From: an uncultured Eubacteriales bacterium
GTDB lineage: Bacteria; Bacillota; Clostridia; Lachnospirales; Lachnospiraceae
Direction: 5' to 3'
NCBI GenBank assembly: GCA_900321145.1
Contig: ONVB01000162.1
Coordinates: 1-7,228, forward strand
DNA: 7,228 nucleotides
This document shows positions 5,020 through 7,228 of this stretch, piece by piece (position 1 is the stretch's first letter; each line of letters starts with the position of its first letter). The notes beneath the pieces are model-generated. The model was not told the DNA's origin. It ran no database searches and worked only from the letters and a program-made list of their open reading frames with translations. A program made the translations under genes and the position numbers.

Positions 5020-5079
5020 AAAGGTGCAATATTCCGGGGTAAATCGGAGATAGTATAAGGGAAATATTGTAAGAGAGGG
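5020..5079 (+). repeat. Leader element B, copy 2 (upstream of metallophosphatase)
   Basis: This is the partner of 1106-1166. The core hairpin is kept as TCCGG, a GGTAAA loop, then TCGGA (5033-5048): the C-to-T change at the start of the right arm turns a G-C pair into G-U as RNA, so pairing survives. The loop is one base shorter and an extra T precedes the stem. The frame that is open across copy 1 has several stops here. It ends 6 bases before the ribosome site of the metallophosphatase gene. Confidence 0.8.
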
Positions 5080-5096
5080 GCAAGAGGAGGGATTGC

Positions 5097-5912
5097 ATGA
5101 TTTACGCCATGAGTGATATACACGGATGTATGGATGAGCTTGAAAAGCAGATGGAATATGTTGAGCTTGAAGGTGATAACCGCATAGTGTTCCTTGGGGA
5201 TTACATCGATTACGGCAGGAAGTCCTGTCAGGTGCTGGAGTTTATCAAGGCCTTGCAGGATAAGCATGGCAAGGAAAAGGTCGTGGTTCTGAAGGGAAAT
5301 CATGAGGAGATGCTTCTTGAGTGGATAGCGGATTTCACCGGAAGTTACAGACCGGAGATGGAGGCACTTGCGTATGACAGTTGGCTGAAGACGGACTCGG
5401 AGCACAGGTTTAACACCTTCAGAACCTTTGTGCCGGAGGAGGTATTCGCTGAGTTCGAGGAGTATTGCAAGAAGGCCTCCTTTGTGGAGATGAATCAAAA
5501 AGCGGTACAGATATTGAAGGAGAGGCATAGCGGGCTGATAAAGTGGATCAAGGACATGCCTTCTTTTTATGAGACGGACACGCAGATTTTCGTGCATGCC
5601 GGTGTTGATGAGGAGGCGGGCGAGTATTGGAAATGGGGAAGCTCGGATGAAGTGCTCCTGTGGAGGTTTCCCGCGGTTTTCGGCAAGTTTTTAAAGACTG
5701 TGGTCGCCGGACATGTCGGGACGGGAAGCATAGCGCATGACAGATACTTTCATGATGTATACTTTGACGGACAAAGCCATTACTACATAGACGGTTCTGT
5801 ATATAAGCATGGGAAGCTGTTGCTGCTCGTGTATGATGATAACGACAAGTGTTACTATCAGATGGATAACGGCAGGAAAACAAAGGTCCGGAAGTTTGAA
5901 AGATATCGTTGA
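5097..5912 (+). CDS. Metallophosphatase of the PPP (serine/threonine phosphatase) type
   Basis: The product has 271 residues from ATG 5097, with GGAGGG at 5086-5091. The calcineurin-like metal motifs are in order: D7-I-H9-G (S-D-I-H-G), G34-D-Y-I-D38 (metal-bridging Asp), G67-N-H-E70, H167 (F-V-H-A-G-V-D), and H206 (A-G-H-V-G-T-G). It is closest to the small bacterial and lambda-type protein phosphatases, which remove phosphate from phosphoproteins or small phosphoesters in the cytoplasm. The usual G-D-x-x-D-R-G is G-D-Y-I-D-Y-G-R-K-S here: the Arg that binds phosphate is Tyr, with R41 and K42 shortly after. About 95 residues separate GNHE from the next His motif, including an acidic helical insert. 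Element B lies immediately upstream and a strong hairpin 78 bases downstream, so it is probably its own transcription unit or the end of one with the preceding gene. Confidence 0.88.
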   Translation: MIYAMSDIHGCMDELEKQMEYVELEGDNRIVFLGDYIDYGRKSCQVLEFIKALQDKHGKEKVVVLKGNHEEMLLEWIADFTGSYRPEMEALAYDSWLKTDSEHRFNTFRTFVPEEVFAEFEEYCKKASFVEMNQKAVQILKERHSGLIKWIKDMPSFYETDTQIFVHAGVDEEAGEYWKWGSSDEVLLWRFPAVFGKFLKTVVAGHVGTGSIAHDRYFHDVYFDGQSHYYIDGSVYKHGKLLLLVYDDNDKCYYQMDNGRKTKVRKFERYR

Positions 5913-5945
5913 GTGTCTACCCGGTTGAGAAGTGGGCTTATTCTG

Positions 5946-5968
5946 AATTCGTCAAAAAATCTCTTTAC
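5946..5968 (+). repeat. Direct repeat with -35 box, copy 1
   Basis: This segment is repeated at 6076-6098, exactly 130 bases downstream, with 21 of 23 bases identical; the shared core is AAAAAATCTCTTTAC. Both copies end in the -35-like TTTAC, so the repeat covers an A-tract that resembles an UP element plus the -35 box. Confidence 0.7.
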
Positions 5969-5993
5969 CGCAGCCTACCGGATATTGTAGAAT
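5964..5993 (+). promoter_or_regulatory. Possible upstream promoter
   Basis: TTTACC (5964-5969) and TAGAAT (5988-5993) are 18 bases apart. The -10 box runs into the left arm of the hairpin at 5991-6031, so a transcript would begin inside that hairpin. It is weaker than the downstream promoter that shares the same repeat. Confidence 0.3.
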
Positions 5994-6031
5994 AAGACAG
6001 GTGCGACGAACGGTTCGTCACCTGTCTTATT
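5991..6031. terminator. Strong hairpin, likely terminator after the metallophosphatase gene
   Basis: A perfect 13-pair stem joins AATAAGACAGGTG (5991-6003) to CACCTGTCTTATT (6019-6031). The inner segment ACGAA/TTCGT pairs around a CGG loop, with C-G (6004-6005) bulged. The U-tract is short and interrupted (TTATTTAT), so it is a probable terminator by strength of stem and position and could work in both directions. Confidence 0.7.
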
Positions 6032-6075
6032 TATGCACAAGCCAGTGCAAAAAAAGTGTATTCTAAAAAATTTGA

Positions 6076-6098
6076 AATTTGTTAAAAAATCTCTTTAC
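6076..6098 (+). repeat. Direct repeat with -35 box, copy 2
   Basis: This is the partner of 5946-5968. It is preceded by A/T tracts (AAATTTGAAATTT), as expected for an UP element, and its end forms the -35 box of the better promoter at 6094-6122. Confidence 0.7.
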
Positions 6099-6122
6099 AA
6101 ATCGAATTCATCGTGCTATATT
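6094..6122 (+). promoter_or_regulatory. Promoter of the AAA+-like gene
   Basis: TTTACA (6094-6099) and TATATT (6117-6122) have the optimal 17-base spacing and an A/T-rich tract upstream. The start near 6129 gives a leader of about 107 bases that contains two hairpins before the ATG at 6236. Confidence 0.65.
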
Positions 6123-6157
6123 CCACATTACAATTTAAAAAACTTAAAAACACATAA

Positions 6158-6195
6158 AAATACATTAAAAAATGTTTTGCGTTTTTAGTGTATTT
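6158..6195 (+). promoter_or_regulatory. AT-rich hairpin in the leader of the AAA+-like gene
   Basis: AAATACATTAAAAA (6158-6171) and TTTTTAGTGTATTT (6182-6195) pair along all 14 positions as RNA (one U-G) around the 10-base loop ATGTTTTGCG. There is no T-run after the stem, so it is not a typical terminator. It may protect the 5' end, expose the loop to a regulator, or act as DNA. Confidence 0.5.
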
Positions 6196-6200
6196 GCACG

Positions 6201-6216
6201 CCCTAAAAAGTTAGGG
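6201..6216 (+). promoter_or_regulatory. Small hairpin next to the ribosome site
   Basis: CCCTAA and TTAGGG form a perfect 6-pair stem with an AAAG loop, ending 6 bases before the GGAGG (6223-6227) of the downstream gene. It is close enough to affect ribosome access; a role is inferred from position. Confidence 0.45.
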
Positions 6217-6235
6217 AGAAATGGAGGAATGTGCT

Positions 6236-7228
6236 ATGAGGTATTTCAATTTTGCGCTTAAGACAAATTCCACAGAGATCAAGGAGAAGGCTAAGGTCAA
6301 TCTTCGCGATTACGGCGGACCGTATGAAAGTCCGGTTTATTCTGTCAACGCTTACATGTTCAAGAACCTGAAGAATAGCGTGAGCTTCCTGGCATACAGG
6401 GAGGAGGAGAACAGAGTCTTCGCGGCATACGTCTTTGACGAGAGAAAGGAGAGCGACAGCGAGGCTTACGACTATATTATGGATATGCTGGGGGAGGCAT
6501 TTCTTATTAATAAGGTAGTGGCCGAGCCTGAGGAGATCACCATGTATCAGTTTATGGATTACTTCATGGAGGCGCGCAGGAGAGAGCTGACGAATCACAT
6601 GAGGCTTGTGGACAACACCAAGCTGTGGATCTACGAGTATCGCAATGAGCCTAAGAATCTCAACTACTGCTTCGAGGAGAAGATCATATCTGATGATGAG
6701 GGAACGGACTGCGCGATATACGATCCGGCCTTTGTGGAGGAGTTGAACAATATAGAGCTTCATGAGAATACCTCGGAGCATATGGCCAATCCCGTGCATT
6801 ATGTACTGGCCTGCAGGAGTGTGGAAGCCGCAGGCGCCATGACGCAGGCGCTTATGAGAAAGCTTTTAAAGGCAAAGCGCATAAGCGGTAGGCGCATGGA
6901 GATAATCAGCAGCATAACACCGGAGGTAACCAGAGGCATCAGCCATCTCGAGGAGATGATCGAGAACAATTACGGCGGCGTGATAGTCTTTGATCTGACT
7001 GAGAGGTTCGGCCGTAAGTCGACGGACTATATCGGAGTGGTTCAGTATCTTGAGAATCTGCTGAAGAAGTACAGAAATCAGTGCCTGTTCGTCTTTACCT
7101 ATAATATAGATAATCCCGGTTTTTCGTACTACCTTCTGCCGAAGCTTACGAAGTATGTAATTCCGGTTAAGCTCAAGGAGGGCAAGGGCGACAGAAAAGC
7201 GGCGATTAAGTATATGAAGTCGCTGATC
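6236..7228 (+). CDS. AAA+-like ATPase, N-terminal part with degenerate nucleotide site (3' truncated by window edge)
   Basis: The frame is open for 331 codons from ATG 6236 (GGAGG at 6223-6227, 8 bases upstream) to the window edge. Residues 1-180 are a mixed region I cannot assign. From about 188 the order resembles an AAA+ module: strand and helix H-Y-V-L-A-C-R-S-V-E-A-A-G-A-M (188-202) where the Walker A loop would be, G-G-V-I-V-F-D-L-T-E (247-256) at Walker B, C-L-F-V-F-T-Y-N-I-D (283-292) at sensor 1, then L-L-P-K-L-T-K-Y-V-I-P-V near the arginine-finger position. No G-x-x-G-x-G-K-T is present and Walker B has D-L instead of D-E, so this module should not hydrolyse ATP. From memory, Lachnospiraceae have proteins with such a dead N-terminal module followed by an active CbxX/SpoVK-like AAA+ domain; that part would lie outside the window. 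Codon use is richer in GAG, AGG and CTG than that of the orphan genes. Confidence 0.6.
   Translation, partial: MRYFNFALKTNSTEIKEKAKVNLRDYGGPYESPVYSVNAYMFKNLKNSVSFLAYREEENRVFAAYVFDERKESDSEAYDYIMDMLGEAFLINKVVAEPEEITMYQFMDYFMEARRRELTNHMRLVDNTKLWIYEYRNEPKNLNYCFEEKIISDDEGTDCAIYDPAFVEELNNIELHENTSEHMANPVHYVLACRSVEAAGAMTQALMRKLLKAKRISGRRMEIISSITPEVTRGISHLEEMIENNYGGVIVFDLTERFGRKSTDYIGVVQYLENLLKKYRNQCLFVFTYNIDNPGFSYYLLPKLTKYVIPVKLKEGKGDRKAAIKYMKSLI

Noticed and set aside
4986..5597. 203-codon open frame on the minus strand
   Set aside because: It is antisense to the clearly identified metallophosphatase, with no promoter or ribosome site and a low-complexity Leu/His-rich product.
6203..6799. 198-codon open frame on the minus strand
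   Set aside because: It lies antisense to the 5' half of the AAA+-like gene, which has a good promoter, ribosome site and coherent protein. The antisense frame is explained by GAG- and CTG-rich codon use and has no recognisable domain.

Overview
The window looks like chromosomal accessory DNA from a low-to-moderate GC Firmicute, most likely a Lachnospiraceae-type Clostridia (Butyrivibrio, Pseudobutyrivibrio or a relative). The reasons are strong AGGAGG-type ribosome binding sites, sigma-A-like promoters, AT-rich intergenic DNA, and the gene families present. The lineage call is inference; there is no rRNA, tRNA or marker gene to fix it.

Layout. 1-283 is the C-terminal end of a GNAT acetyltransferase (+). 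It converges with, and overlaps, a MazEF-type toxin-antitoxin pair on the minus strand (toxin 234-542, antitoxin 539-781) that has a good promoter at 829-856. The 420-base gap 782-1201 holds that promoter, an opposing promoter at 897-925, and two repeated leader elements named here A (933-1044) and B (1106-1166). Then come a PHP-family phosphoesterase (1202-1915), a doubtful 39-residue frame (1903-2022), a small AT-rich orphan (2025-2282), a WYL-domain regulator (2412-3434) and a second AT-rich orphan 27 bases behind it (3462-4010). A second copy of A (4047-4155), ending in a terminator-like hairpin, precedes an acidic 257-residue protein of unknown function (4216-4989). A second copy of B (5020-5079) precedes a PPP-type metallophosphatase (5097-5912). 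The 323-base gap 5913-6235 holds a strong hairpin, two promoter-like sequences that share a direct repeat, and two leader hairpins. It leads into a long gene that runs off the right edge (6236-7228) and looks like a degenerate N-terminal AAA+ module.

The most unusual signal is noncoding. A and B lie next to each other upstream of the PHP gene, but in the second locus they are separated by the whole 257-residue gene. B stands directly before the ribosome binding sites of both phosphoesterase genes. It keeps a short hairpin despite single-base indels, and in copy 2 the frame has stops, which favours an RNA or DNA element over a coding one. AT-rich orphans alternate with genes of more usual composition, so the region appears to have been assembled piece by piece. 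I see no complete known defence system, CRISPR array, insertion sequence or tRNA. The toxin-antitoxin pair and the WYL regulator are the only parts with a recognised link to mobile or defence islands.
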